Shown: positions 25,419-37,340 of the stretch, in pieces | Layout: every line of letters starts with the position of its first letter | Numbering within the stretch: the first letter of the stretch is position 1 | Assembly (NCBI GenBank): GCA_014706295.1 | Contig: JACSVZ010000011.1 | Location: 5,679,163-5,743,162 of the forward strand | Length of the DNA stretch: 64,000 nucleotides | Direction: 5' to 3' | Source of the DNA: Lycocorax pyrrhopterus obiensis | Taxonomy: Eukaryota; Chordata; Aves; Passeriformes; Paradisaeidae | Program-made: the position numbers and the translations under genes | Notes under the pieces: model-generated | The model's database searches: none | The model's input: the letters and a program-made list of their open reading frames with translations, nothing else | What the model was told of the DNA's origin: nothing

Positions 25419-28400
25419 CCAGGTCTCTCTTTAATGTGGTGGCTATCCTGGGTTTTCACTGGTGCACCGAAACTCTGTGAAAAGGCCACACGCAGCCACT
25501 GGAAATAAAACAAAAACAAAGTTTTAGAATTTACAGCATGATAATAAAATGATGACTCATGAAAGATAAATGTTGATCCCCAAAGCATCCCTGTTTGGGC
25601 AGGTGGGTTTGTACACATGGTTTGGTAAGAAAAAAATTGCAAGGAGCAACCCTGAAAAGAGGAAAATAGAATTAAAGTTAGAAAAAAAACAAAGAAAGAA
25701 AACAGGGGAAAAAAAAGTTTCTTCACTATATTAATGACCTTTTTTGTGACATATTTTAAATTAATCAACAGTTGAAAAATTCTTGAATCCAGCCTGATTT
25801 GTCTCCTGCATATGTATTTGATTTTGTATTTTCAGTCCAATCTTTTTAGCAGTGTGCAGAACTCCAGCCTTAGAGCCAGAATCACACAGAGAGAAATCCA
25901 AGCACTTCTCTCTGTCCTTCCAGCCTTCTGCACATGTTGGACCATGGGTGCTTTACTTCACAGCTGGGGAAGACTCAGACCAAGGTAAAGTCTGAACTAT
26001 TAATGGTGAATTCAGCCACCACAGAGTCAAAGCAGACTAATCCTCTTGGCTGGGCTACTGGCGGTGCCTGGCTCTTTTATTATCGAAGGCAAATGTGTCC
26101 TGGACTGTTGGCTGTTTCTTCTCCTTGTAAAAAACCCCATTTTTTCTTTGCCTTCTTATTAGTCCTGAAGTCAAACCTCTGATTTTATTTGCCTATACCT
26201 TCTGGAATTTATTTAAAAATAAATATAAAACCCAACACCCCCCCCCCAAATAACGATCCTTTTCCTTTGCATAAGATAACCAAGTTATACAAAGGAGGCT
26301 TTGTAAGCAGAGAAATTACAAAAATCTGATCCTAGAAATAGAATATTTTCTATCTTTGCATGATCCTGTACTTTTGTTAGGATACACCCAGAGTGATGGG
26401 GAATTACGTGGTGCTGGCTCACAGCACCAAACCCTGCCCAGGCTGTGGTTCTTTAATGCACAGAGGAAGGAACGCTGAAATTCACGGGTAGGATGTGTTC
26501 AGTGATAAGGGAAAAAATCTGAATTGCATGCAGCTCTTGCTCCTGAGAGGAGCAGCTCTGCATCCTTGGAAACACCTTCCCTCATCTTGAGTGCCAGCAG
26601 CAGAATGGAAGTAGAAATGCCCATCAGTAGCCCAAGGCAGATGTGGCACTTCACAGAAAGGGGAATCCAGGGCAATAATCAGATCTGAGATAGAGAACAA
26701 GGCAGAATCCTAGAAAATGAAAGGGAAAGGAGAAGATGCGAGACTGCAATAAAAGGAATGAAGAACGGAGGGCAGAGCATTCATAAACTGAGATGAGCAT
26801 ATAAGATGCTAAAAACTAGGGAGGAAAAGAAGTAGCATGACTGATTTTTAGAAGCTAAGGTTGCGATGTGTGTAGGAGGAGGAAAGGAATCAAGACATTG
26901 GGGGAGAAAAAAGGAAATAAAGACTATCTGGGATGATGTAAGTAGCAGAAACAAAGAAAACAAAGAAACAGCAGCAGGAATGGAGAGTACAAATTCCTTT
27001 GGGAGGTGGCAAAAGTGAGAATAGCTGTGTGCTCTGGAAGAAAGGGACTGCTTGGGAAACCACTGGCAAAACCCAACAAAGTTCCTATTTATTAATGCAG
27101 ATTGTTTAATAATTTTATTTTTTTCCTAAGGTTTGAAGCAAATTATGGGACTTAGAACACTGAACAAAGGTGCAGAAAAGAAAAAGGGTTTAGTTTCAGT
27201 TGTGCAGGTGAGCTTTAGTTTGCAGAGTGCCTTGAAATAGCACATACCAAATAAAAGAGCAGAAAGTATCATAGCCTGTTTACAAGATCAAGGCCCAGAA
27301 GCAAATCAAATGAAAGGTTAATAAGATCAGAGTTCATAAATTAAGTTTTAAATTCTCTTTTTCTTAAAGAGAAAGATTTAGATGAAAGATCATGCAATCT
27401 ATTTTAATTGTAGAAATAATTAGCCATATGGAAGATGAGAGGGGATAATATGTAATCAGTGAAAGGACCGGGTCCTCTTGACCAAGGAAACGTCCTTCCA
27501 AAGTCAAAGACATTGCATATTCATTTTTCTTTAGCTGAAGAAGGCATCTATTGTCCATGCTCATTCAAGTTGTCCAACTTTAAATGTTTTTACTTCATCA
27601 AAAGACAAAAATATATCTTTTAAAAAAATTTTATTTTTCATGTTGTCATATTCTGGCCTTAAAGTAAAGGATTCAGATATGAGCAAAAAAAGGTACTGGT
27701 GAAGACTCTCTTTAGTACTTTGATTTAGAGACTTGAAAACAACTGAAAATATTTATTTGTATTTTTTTATTTCCAACATAAATATTGTCATGCTTAGAAA
27801 TATATTGCAATCAAATTTATGAAGTGCACAGGTATCACTTTAATCAGAAGCATCACTTCTGTTTTTTGGAGGATGTTTTTTCCTTGCATTTGGTTTCTTA
27901 AGAGTGTGTGAAAAAGGATTCTGCAAATTCAGCACTTAAGAGAATTGATAATCAGACAGTATTGCATTTAAATCATAATGTTGCATTACATTGCAACACC
28001 TTGCTTTTCTTAAAACTCATGACAATTCCCTCAGGACCATCCCTCTTTAGAGAAAATAAGAGATTTCATCACTAACAATCCCAAAAGAATTCTTGCACTT
28101 TGGAGTGCTGTTTTTTTTGTTTTCTTTTAAAAAAAAAGAAGAAACAGTTTACACACAAGAATATGGCTGCTTATGTGATAATTGAGACTCAGCTGGCAAA
28201 AATGTCTTTCTTTTCACAATTATCTTCTTGGATTTCATTTTGCAGGAGGTTGAAACAGAAGTCTTGGCAAAATTTCTGTGTTTGAATGGGAGAGGAGAAG
28301 CAAAGTGGCTGCTGTTGGAGGGATTGTGCTGGACCTGCCCTCTGGTCACCACCACCCTGTGCCAGGAGAAGGAGCCATGGCAATTCCAGAAGCAGGCTGA

Positions 28401-29269
28401 AGGGGAATATTGATGGGGAAAGTCACCTCCTTCCTCCTTTGCTGATGAAACAGCTTGTCCCAGGGATTTTGTTTGCGAACAGAGCACACGGTAACTAACG
28501 GGTAAATGTTATTGTGCGTGTGCGAATATCACGGGATTGCCCCAGCTCCTGTAATGCGATATCATACATCAGAGCCGAGAGGGATTAACAGCTCTGTCAA
28601 ATGTCATCAGTGGAAACTCTGTATGTACAGTCAGCTCCTGTGGAAACACTTCTGAGCAGCTGAAGTTTAATTCAAAGAATTTTCAAAAACATCTCCAATT
28701 GTCATAAATAGGGGATTCCCCAGAGAAGCAGATGTTAGTTCTACCAAGAGCAGTAAAGCATCTTGAGAAAAAAAAAATGATAAATATGGGCAAACTTTAC
28801 TCATAGAGGATTTGCTAGAGAAAGATCAAAAAATTTACAGTGGATGTCATTTGCTGTTTTAAAATACTATCATGTGTGTCATTAAAAAAAAAAAAAGAAC
28901 ATTCTCTTAAATGTCTCTTATTTAGTTTTGAAATGAAAAATATCAAATACTTAAACTTTATTATGTGTAAAATTGTTTTTAGATCATGATGTAAATGTTA
29001 CATACAGGAATCCAAACTTGAAAAAGCAAGGAAAAGCAGCTTGCTGCAGAAGGATCCAAGCCACCAAAGCCAAACAGATGTTTTTAAGCTAATCTGGTGG
29101 CAAGGGCCACGTGCCATCATCCGTAACCGAGTCCTTATGGAGGGAGGCCAGCATTACTTGGGGTTGTTAGTCCTGTTCTGGCTTTTGAGAACCACGTGGA
29201 AATCTTTGAAAGGCTGTGTGAAAAAGGCAGAAGGAGTTTCCATCGAAGTTCTGGTTTGAGCTGCTCAGG
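25419..29269. other. AT-rich non-coding DNA with a purine-rich stretch
   Basis: No gene is supported. A C10 run lies at 26238-26247. From about 26690 to 27060 the plus strand is strongly enriched in A and G. A GC-richer patch lies at 28280-28400, and a candidate regulatory stretch at 28490-28760. A hydrophobic minus-strand frame within 25319-25768 arises from A-rich plus-strand DNA and is not taken as a gene. Confidence 0.5.
28490..28760. promoter_or_regulatory. Candidate conserved non-coding element
   Basis: The interval contains CpGs in an otherwise CpG-poor region (about 28498-28580) and a CTGTCAAATGTCATCA stretch at about 28594-28609. Both ends of that stretch resemble TALE-type (MEIS/PBX/PREP) binding cores. 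No repeat or coding frame is evident. The assignment is inference from motifs only. Confidence 0.25.
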
Positions 29270-29580
29270 ATCATGAGCTGAACGGGCCGAGGTGGCTGTG
29301 GCCCCGTGAGCCTCCTGCCCAGCCCTCCAGCCCTTGGCTTTTCCTCTCCACGGTACCCAGGAGCAGGACACAGGCCAGAAGGCGTTTGGGTGCAGCTGAG
29401 GAGGAGCCCTGATGTTCTCTGCTGTGCTGGCCCTTGCTCTGCTGCTGGCAGGGGAAGGCTCCCTGGTGTTCTCCCAGTGCTGCCACATCCCCGACCTTGG
29501 GAAAATCCACCACGTTTCCAGGCAAACTTCAGCTCCTCCTGCAGCTTTCCAGAAGAGGTTTACAACCCACACTTGCACTC
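29270..29580. other. GC-rich patch with open frames, no supported gene
   Basis: GC-rich DNA with overlapping frames of 70-147 codons on both strands. One plus-strand frame from 29412 to 29627 begins MFSAVLALALLLAGEG, which looks like a signal peptide followed by a Cys-containing tail. A Leu/Ala-rich start arises easily from CTG- and GCT-rich DNA, and there is no upstream promoter or known family match. I therefore leave it unannotated as a gene. Confidence 0.3.
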
Positions 29581-29934
29581 AATGTACACCAGGTCATGAC
29601 CTTGGAAAGGGAAAGGGTTTTCTTTAAAATAATGGCCATGCCTCAACATCGAGCACTGTGCTTAATCCTAGTGAAAGTTGTGTAAAAGTAGCGCATTTGC
29701 TTACTAAATTTCTTCCTTCAAAATAAACCAAGTTTTTGAGCTACAGCATTAAAAAACCAACCAACCTGTGACCAGTTGTGTATTCTTCTGGTCTCTTTTT
29801 CCTGCTATAATTCTTGGAAGTGACTGGGGTGGGTAACACTCATGCAGGAGTTATGTGCCTGTTGAACCCTAAATGTTAGTTATAGCATCATTAAATCAAA
29901 GGAACATCTCACCATCTAAACAGGTCTCTCTGTA

Positions 29935-30047
29935 AATGGGGCTTTGAGCAAGCTGGTCTAGGGGAAGGTGTCCCTGCCCACGGCAGGGAAGTTGGAACAA
30001 TATTAACTTTAAAGTCCCTTCCAAACCAAACTTGTCTGTGATTCTAG
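29935..30047 (+). mobile_element. CR1 LINE, 3' tail
   Basis: The plus strand reads CR1 in the sense direction: GGGCTTTGAGCAAGCTGGTC at about 29938-29957, a GTGTCCCTGCCCACGGCAGGG stretch, and an AAAGTCCCTTCCAAACC piece at about 30010-30026. It ends near GTGATTCTA at about 30039, a degenerate terminal repeat. Opposite orientation to the CR1 copies at 12.7, 14.0 and 35.0 kb. Confidence 0.9.
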
Positions 30048-33000
30048 AGTTAAACTCACTGAGATTTATCAGGACCTCAGATCCTTAGCTATAAAGGGAA
30101 AAAGTATTCCCTAATTGGGAATAAACTTTTAATAATAGACCTGTTGCTGTTCAGCAGTGTGAGAGGTGCCCCAAACTGTAAGGAGCTTGGACCACCTGCT
30201 CAGGCCCTAAGGTTGGCCTACACTGAGCCAAAATATGAAGCAATGTCTATCAAAGTCCATAATTGACTCATCTGCAAGGGCTTTTTTCTAATATCCTGTA
30301 CTTCATTGGAGTTTAAAAAGTCGAGCTCTGTGTTCTTATTAGGTTCAAAGAGCTTAATTACTGTATAAGGAATTAAAATGGTATTGAAGTTTTAGCTTTC
30401 TGAAGATTAATTAATACAATACATAATTAAACTTTAGGTGTATTTTTAAGGGAAGACATGCTTAGGTTACATGAATTTAACCTTCAGCACTGACCTTGTG
30501 GCCCCGTGAACAGAGGACAGCAAAGCTCTGTTGGAGAAATTGGGAAAGCAATGTCTGGAGGACAGCAGTGACACTGCACAGGGGAGAGACACCGGGCTCA
30601 GCTCCCAGTCATTTTAAACTAAATTATGGGAAAAGCTTTTTTTGGATTCTAGTTTATATATTGGCACTTATTAGGTTGAAAAACCATCAGAGGCAACATG
30701 TGCAGTCTTACCTGTGATCCTGAGCCCTTCAGCACTTCCTGTGCCAGGTCCTGCCACTGCTGGTGGTGAGGAGCTTTGGGCTCCATTCACTGAGTGGTCT
30801 GACAGTAAAATCCACGTAGGGGTTGGGTGCTGCATGCTCTGCAACTCGAATTGGGCTGTCTGGGGGTCTAAGCAGTCAAAATGCCCCATTTGCACCCTCA
30901 TCTTCATGCACTGGGGCCTGGGACATGTGAATATCGCTCTGGGAGCTGGGCATAAATGTGTTTTCTGTAGGAGACAGGTATCCATGGTCAGAATGGAGCT
31001 CAAAAGTGTTTGTTCAGCCAGGGAAGACAGGCTCTCTAAATTGTCTTTGTTTCACAGCATAATGTAGCATTTCAACTTTTAATGAAAACACATGGGTTAA
31101 TGTTATTTAAAATGCATTTAGGATAAAGGCTGCATATGAAACAATGTCAAAAGGAAAAAAAAAATAAAAATCATAAACTCCAGCTTTCTCTCAGAAACAT
31201 TGCACTGGATTTATTTAAGAAAGAAAGACCCAATATTTTCTGTTTGGAGGATTTTAATGAATAAATGTTATTCCTATTTATTATTTACTACTTTCAAAAT
31301 TTAATGAATAGTCCTGCTGATAATTTCTTTATTTCTATATTTATAGAATTACAGAATTTCATACATACTGAACTGTGTTATTATCTACACATGTTCCGCC
31401 TTTCTGTAAATACAGAAATTTGGTGTTTGCTAGTAGAACTATTCATTACAATTTGAAAGTGGATAAATAATGAATAGTAATGCCATTTCTTCATTAAAAT
31501 TCTACAAAAGGGAAATACATACTCGTTATTCCTTTCATGAATTCGGCCCATTGAAGGTTCATAAATAATTGTGCTTCACAATTGTGTCTAATTAGCAGTG
31601 AACTTAATCCAGTGCATCCAAAAGCCTGAAGCAAAGGGAGGGATTTTTTTTGTTGTTATTTCTCACTCTTAGTGGCGACTGCCTGATTTTTGAATGCACC
31701 TTTGCTGATAAGGCAAAATGATGCATCTTCAAAGATCAGTGTTACATATAGTTTTTGTTTTGCCCCAGATTTCCTCTTTTAAGTACCGGGTTCATAAACA
31801 TTGTCCCTGTCGAACTTGAGGTTAGCTCAACAGGAGATCAGCAATTAGCAATACAGTGGCTAATAAATGAATCTCAGAAAATACTTCCCTACATCTAAGT
31901 TCTCCTAGAGTGCTTTTGTTCCCTAACATGAGCTTCCCTGCCGAGCTGTGCTTCTGCAGGAATGTCTCGCTAGGAAAGAGTTACTCCTGGAGCGAGCTCG
32001 AGCCGCTGCATCTGCTGTGGAAACACCCCCAAGGAAGGGTTGTGCAAAAGGCACAAGGTTGGGTCTTCCCTGCCAGGGGGGACTGGGAACCTTTCAACAC
32101 ATGGGCAGAGTCACAGCTCTTCCTTTCCCTGCACTGGCTTCAAAGTCAATATACAAAATAAACTGATGGCATTGTTAGCAGGTATTTCCCAACAACGTGC
32201 CCTGAAGAACTGCTAGGGAATGATTTATATTGAGCCGTCTCTTTTCTCTGTATAAACTATTTTACTGTGGAGCTAGACATGCTAAGTGTCCCATACTTTT
32301 CAGCTTACACTATCTCCAGTTTCTGTGCTGTTTATCACATGCCTATAGAGCAGCTCACATTGAGGTTCTTCGACAGGCTTGATAAAAATCCTAAATATAT
32401 TCGTTGTTTTCTTCTCCCCCCAACTAGTCAGCCATCAGTAGTGCTGTTGGCTTTGTTCTTTGTACATTTTCAAAGGAGCTGAATCTCATACTCCAACTGA
32501 TGTTATCTGAATCTCAAACCATCGCCAGCTATGAAACATCTAAGTCTGTTATGAATAGTCGTTTAAACAACCAGTACTTCTTTATGAGACACCAGCAGGT
32601 TATTTGATTATATTACAATCACATGTCTTGCAGTTGAACTTTACTGTTGCCAATGAAAAGCAGAGAAGGAAAGGGAAATGAATCTTTGCTTTTCTTAGTT
32701 TCCTTTGTATCTTATACGAGTCATACAGTGAGGATACCAGACAATGTCTTTATTGAATTTATGCCATCAAACTATTTAACACAAAACCAGATATATTTTT
32801 AACTGACCTTGTCTTAGAAAACAAAGACAGATTCCAACAGATTTCTTAAGTGGAAGCCCCTGATATCACAGCGTCAATAAAATAAACATCTCTTTTGGTT
32901 GTCCTCCCTATTCTTTACAAAAACCAAAGGAAGATCTAACAACAAATTCCTTGAGAGAACAAATTTAACTAAAATAACACCATAGTCTGGTCTTAGAATC

Positions 33001-33149
33001 ATCTCAGCTCCTTCCAAATATAGAAAATAGAAAAATAAATGCTGTGCTGTCATCATATTTCACCCCTGAGAAATTCATATCCTCCAACAAACAAAACTAT
33101 GAATTAAAATGATCTTTCAATACAACAGCTGGAGAAAGTTACCTAGGGA
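30048..33149. other. AT-rich unique non-coding DNA
   Basis: No gene is supported. Short GC-richer patches at about 30700-30960 and 31930-32110 open chance frames of about 80-117 codons. The interval 31490-31880 is listed separately as a candidate regulatory element. The rest is featureless. Confidence 0.5.
31490..31880. promoter_or_regulatory. Candidate conserved non-coding element with a small hairpin
   Basis: Seen: AATTGTG at 31567-31573 and its exact reverse complement CACAATT at 31577-31583 form a 7-bp stem around CTT. A further AATTGTG overlaps at 31580-31586. CTAATTAGC follows at about 31589-31597, a palindromic homeodomain-type site. Two more AATTAGCAAT-like cores lie near 31840. No repeat family is recognised and the texture is unlike the low-complexity flanks. 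Known: TAATTA cores bind LHX, HOX and related factors. Inferred: a developmental enhancer candidate. Confidence 0.3.
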
Positions 33150-33235
33150 AGAGTCAGAGATTAGATATATGGACTGGTTTTTGTTCCTAGTTCTGCCAGC
33201 AGACATACAGAATGACACTGGACAAGCCAGGGATT
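33150..33235 (+). repeat. Ancient SINE remnant, MIR-like, 5' part
   Basis: GAGTCAGAGATTAGATATATG is followed by GGTTTTTGTTCCTAGTTCTGCC (about 33176-33197, degenerate) and by GAATGACACTGGACAAGCC at about 33210-33228. These correspond to consecutive parts of MIR-type SINEs: a GAGTCAGACTGCCTGGGTTC-like start, a CCGGCTCTGCC-like centre and a GTGTGACCTTGGGCAAGT-like third part. The order and spacing are right although individual identity is low. Confidence 0.5.
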
Positions 33236-33384
33236 TTTTAGGTGCCTGCTCTCCCATAACAAAATCCATAGCCATGAGTTAAATCCTGATGACTTATAAA
33301 ATGCATCCAGAGAGTTAGGCACAGAGAATAATAAGTGAAAAGCTTTCTAATATAACATAAATCTAAAAAATGTACTCACCCTTG

Positions 33385-33430
33385 GGCATAATAAAATGGG
33401 CATAATAGTATTCTCCTACCTCACTGAGTG
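33385..33430 (+). repeat. Ancient SINE remnant, MIR-like, 3' part
   Basis: AAAATGGGCATAATAGTATT at about 33393-33412, continuing into CTCCTACCTCACTGAG, resembles the 3' part of MIR-type SINEs (AAAATGGGGATAATAGTACC and onward). It lies on the same strand as the 5' part about 150 bp upstream, so the two may be one element split by an insertion. Several old LINEs share a similar 3' end. Confidence 0.45.
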
Positions 33431-35018
33431 CTCTCAGCATACATTTCCAAATGCATAGATTCCTAAAGACTACAGAAAGTTTTGGAGACCCTCCTATCCC
33501 ATCACCCCAAACAGACCCAGACATTGCCTGTCCCTGGCACAAGGTGTGGGTGGGGGCACAGGCACTGTGCACTGATAAGTTTATTGTTCTTACTGTTTGA
33601 ACAGGTTTTTACCTGGGATTTTTCATCTGTCCATAATAATGCAGGAATCAAATCTTATGAACTAGTTGGGATGAGTAGGTTTGTGTTTCCCCATGGTTTT
33701 CCCTTGTCTCTCACACTGCTGTATTCTGTAAGTCTGGGAATTATCTCGAGGACCTCAGAAACCTGAATTCAGCAGTCCTGATTCGGTGTTTGTCTTTCTG
33801 TCAGGCCTCTGAGCAAAAAACATTGACTAAATGCTTGTCCATGTCTAAATTCTCAAGAGCAAGAACGTGTAACTCTTCCCTTACTCGTCCTTTGTGCCCA
33901 CAGGCACATAGAGCAACGCAGTGAGAGACCTGCAGAAGTGATTTCCCATCTGAGCACGCTGTGACCTGGATGCACATGTAGGGATATTGTTACAATTTCT
34001 GCAACCTAGGTGCAGAGGTTTGGAAATATGCCCCCAGTGACCAGTCATTAGTGAAACTGAAATGAGGACAGCATCATGTAAGAGGCTTTCGGAATGCCTT
34101 GAAATATACTCAGCATATTTTAAATGGCTTTAATTCTACAGTACTTTTAATATAACCCTTTAAACATGAGGGAACACAAAGGGAAGGTTAATTGGAATGG
34201 CTAATTAAACATAGTGAAGTTAAAGAACTGGAACACTGGGATTTTGTTTTGATATTTAGCAACATCTCATAACCCTAAGGACATTGATTTAGCCTAAGGT
34301 CTGGTATCTTTATAAATTGCAACATAGCCTGGAGACCCAAAGGAGAGACAAAAGGGTTGAGTGCTTGTAACAACAGATTCCCAAAGGAGCTCTAATAACA
34401 ATTATAACCAACATGATTATTTGCATTAGTTAAAAAATAAATCCATCTCTCAGGTTTTAGTCATTTTATACTGATCAACGAGGATATGAAAACAGTGAGT
34501 GAAAATCTGCAACAAAAGCAATCCCAATCCCAGGAACCAGACGACAGGAATTCATATCTCAACTCTCTTTTGTGGATCTGTAGCCACAACATACATTTTT
34601 CCATGGATAATCCCATAACAGTTCAAGCTGTTTCCCAAATCTGTCAATGAATAATAATAAGATAGTGCTTTTCTAGACTTTTCTAGTCTTCTGCACCAGT
34701 CTTAGCATAACCTATAGCTAAGAAAACAAATGAAATATCCAGGTTATAGCTGGCAAAAGGAAATACAAAAGAGGTGATTTGATGTCCAAACCTGCTCCTC
34801 ACCATCAAAAAGCACCAGTTCCTTGTGCTCTGCTGTGCTGATAAACCAGAGGCAAACCCCATAGAGCAGAAACTGCCAAACAGCCCTGAAATGAGAAAGC
34901 GTGGAGCAACACCAGTAAGATCCTAAACCTTACTTTTTTTCCAGTTTTGGGGCCAGGGTCTCCTCTTCACACTGGTACAGGAACATGTACAGGTGTGACA
35001 GAAACCTGCGTGGCTGAT
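33431..35018. other. AT-rich unique non-coding DNA
   Basis: No gene, RNA or interspersed repeat was recognised. Short frames only. Confidence 0.5.
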
Positions 35019-35210
35019 ATCACAGACTCAGAGAGCAGTGAGGGTTGGAAGGGACCTCAAGGATCGTTGAGTCCTAACCCTGCTCTGCCATGGGCAGGAA
35101 CACCTCTCACCAGACTAGGATGTCAAGGCCTCATCCAACCTGGTCTTGAGCACTGCCAGGTTTGGAGCATCCACAACCTCCCTGGGAAACCTGGCAATAT
35201 GTCTCACATT
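35019..35210 (-). mobile_element. CR1 LINE, 3' end fragment
   Basis: The plus strand gives the reverse complement of CR1: a degenerate terminal ATCACAGA, then GGGTTGGAAGGGACCTCAAG at 35042-35061, a GGGCAGGAACACCTCTCACCA piece, and CTCATCCAACCTGGTCTTGA at about 35132-35151. It ends with CCACAACCTCCCTGGGAAACC near 35171-35191. Identity fades after about 35207. Same 3' region as the copy at 29.9 kb, in opposite orientation. Confidence 0.9.
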
Positions 35211-37249
35211 ATTAAACTGGAAGTGCAAAAAAAAGCTGCTGAACCTCTGATGCCTTTGTTCAGTGAGTTCCACTCCATGAGAGCTGACCTTACCACACAA
35301 AATAAACCTTTGTTTTAACCAAGGTATCCAGTTGGCCTTTGAGACACAGCTACAGGCTGCTAAATACTGAGAACAAATCAATGGAGTTGTTTGGGGGGTT
35401 GGTGGTGGTTTGTTTGTTTTTGGTTTCAGGTTTTTTTTTGCTTAGGGTTGTCTTCCACACAATTATCACAGGGACATGAAGAGCTGAATGTTTTCTTTAA
35501 GCGTTTTCCTTTCTTAGCTCACAGAGAAGTTCCCACAGCAGTGCACAGTTGGCTCAGAGTTGTTTACCTTCCCCGTGTCTGATATCACCATTCAGCTGCT
35601 GCGGTCTCGTAGCGGTGCACGGATTACAACGTCTGCTGGAAAACATGATGTCTCAGCCTTAGCAGTGGTGCCAAGGGAATTGAGAGCACTCCTAAGGATT
35701 AAAGCGAGATCCCAGCCGTACTTACACTACCTGAGCACTTGGCATGAGGAGGAGTCAGTGTCTACGTTACTATTAGTCACATGGCTGATGCAAAAGTGCA
35801 TAATCCTTTTAGGAATGCTGACTTCTATTAATTTAAGGATACCACGATCAAATTACTGGAATATTAATGGCATAGATGCATAGAAGATTAATGAACTATA
35901 TGGGTGTGTTGTTTTAGTTTAGTAGCTGGACTGAAAGAAAGCAAGCAGAAATACAGCGTGCATTTATAAAACCCCCAGTAACCAAGCCCCAAGCAATTAC
36001 CTGATATGTGCTACATCCATGCCCCAAAAACAAGATGTATGTATTTTGTCCAGACTCAGGAGTGATGACTAAGTTAGAGTTAATTGTTTGGACAGGACAA
36101 AAAGGTCTGAAGAAATGAGGAAATTTCTAAACTAGCAAGGCAAGTGCTGGGGAAGGGCATATTTATGCAAATTTTATGGTGGTGAACTGCCTTAAAGCCA
36201 ACACGGTCCTGCTGGGTTCCTGTTATGATTGTCTACTATAAACAGCAGCTCTGTGGTGCCATTACACCACACCAGGGACTGTGCACCTGGCTGCCAAGCA
36301 GAGCCAGGGACCCCTCCTTGCCCATCAGCATTGCCATGATCACCTAGTGACTGATCTTTTGCTCCTCACTCTGCGTGGATTTGGGGTGTTCCAGGAATTA
36401 CACTTGTGGTCCTGCTGTCTCCCCAAAGGCCTTCAGCCTCAGGCAGAAGTAGCCCAAGAGCAGGTGGGCAAGCACAGGCTCCAGCTGTAGGTTAAGTACT
36501 TGCCTCAGATGTCCTTACATCTCGGGGACAGAGAGTGCCAGATCATGGCCGCACACGTGTTTTTACTGTGCGAAAGCTGGCGCTGGACCCCTCCCAGCTG
36601 CCCCCTGAGCCAGCACATGCCTTCCCCTCCCTCCCCAGTCCCGTGTGTGGCACCGCTGCTCTTGGAGAACACAGGGAAATCCACATGGGGTTTTGGGAAC
36701 TTGGAGAATACTTGGTTTTGTATCATATGTGAGGCTTGGCACCATCTCTCCAAAGACTACCTACATTTAGATACATAATTCCGATTTCATGAATATAGAG
36801 GCAACATTAAATGACTGTGTAAAGCTCTGATCCAGCTCTGAAACAATTTGCAGCAAAAAGTGTTCAAGCACCAGATAAATCTACAAAGCCACTGCTTTCA
36901 TTAATAGCTACAGAATGCTCGAGAGCAGAAGATGCCTTTATGCACTATATGAAATATTTAACTGGAAACATATTGCCAATAATCAAATATTATTCTCGGA
37001 GAAACCTAAATGCAGTCTAAGAATTTGGAACTTACTGCTGAGATAGCAAATAGTTTGTTCTTTATTTCCAAAGGTCTTGCAAAGTTTTGTCATTGCTTTG
37101 CAAAAATATCTGAGAGAAATGTGAATCCTTCCTGAAAAATCCAGCAGCAAAGGACCACTTCCCACCTGTCTTTGTTGCCCATTTAAAAAATAGAAAATGG
37201 TTTCACAATGATTGCTTTCACTTTAATTCCCCCCCTCAATTTCATCAGG

Positions 37250-37340
37250 AGGAGATTCTGCTCCTAAAAGGGTGGTGTAAGCCCAGAACTACTCTGCTGA
37301 CTTCACAGAGGCGTAAATGAGAACAGAACAGAGACAATTG
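37250..37340. repeat. Possible ancient amniote repeat
   Basis: GGAGATTCTGCTCC, GGTGGTGTAA and CTCTGCTGACTTCACAGAGG occur in that order, followed by a GCGTAAATGAGA piece. This resembles an old palindromic element common in turtles, crocodilians and birds, with phrases like CTGGTGTAAATC and CTCCACTGACTTCA. Divergence is high and I cannot name the family. Confidence 0.3.

Noticed and set aside
25319..25768. 149-codon minus-strand frame with a hydrophobic start
   Set aside because: The Phe/Leu-rich part comes from A-rich plus-strand DNA, and the rest reads through a GT microsatellite.
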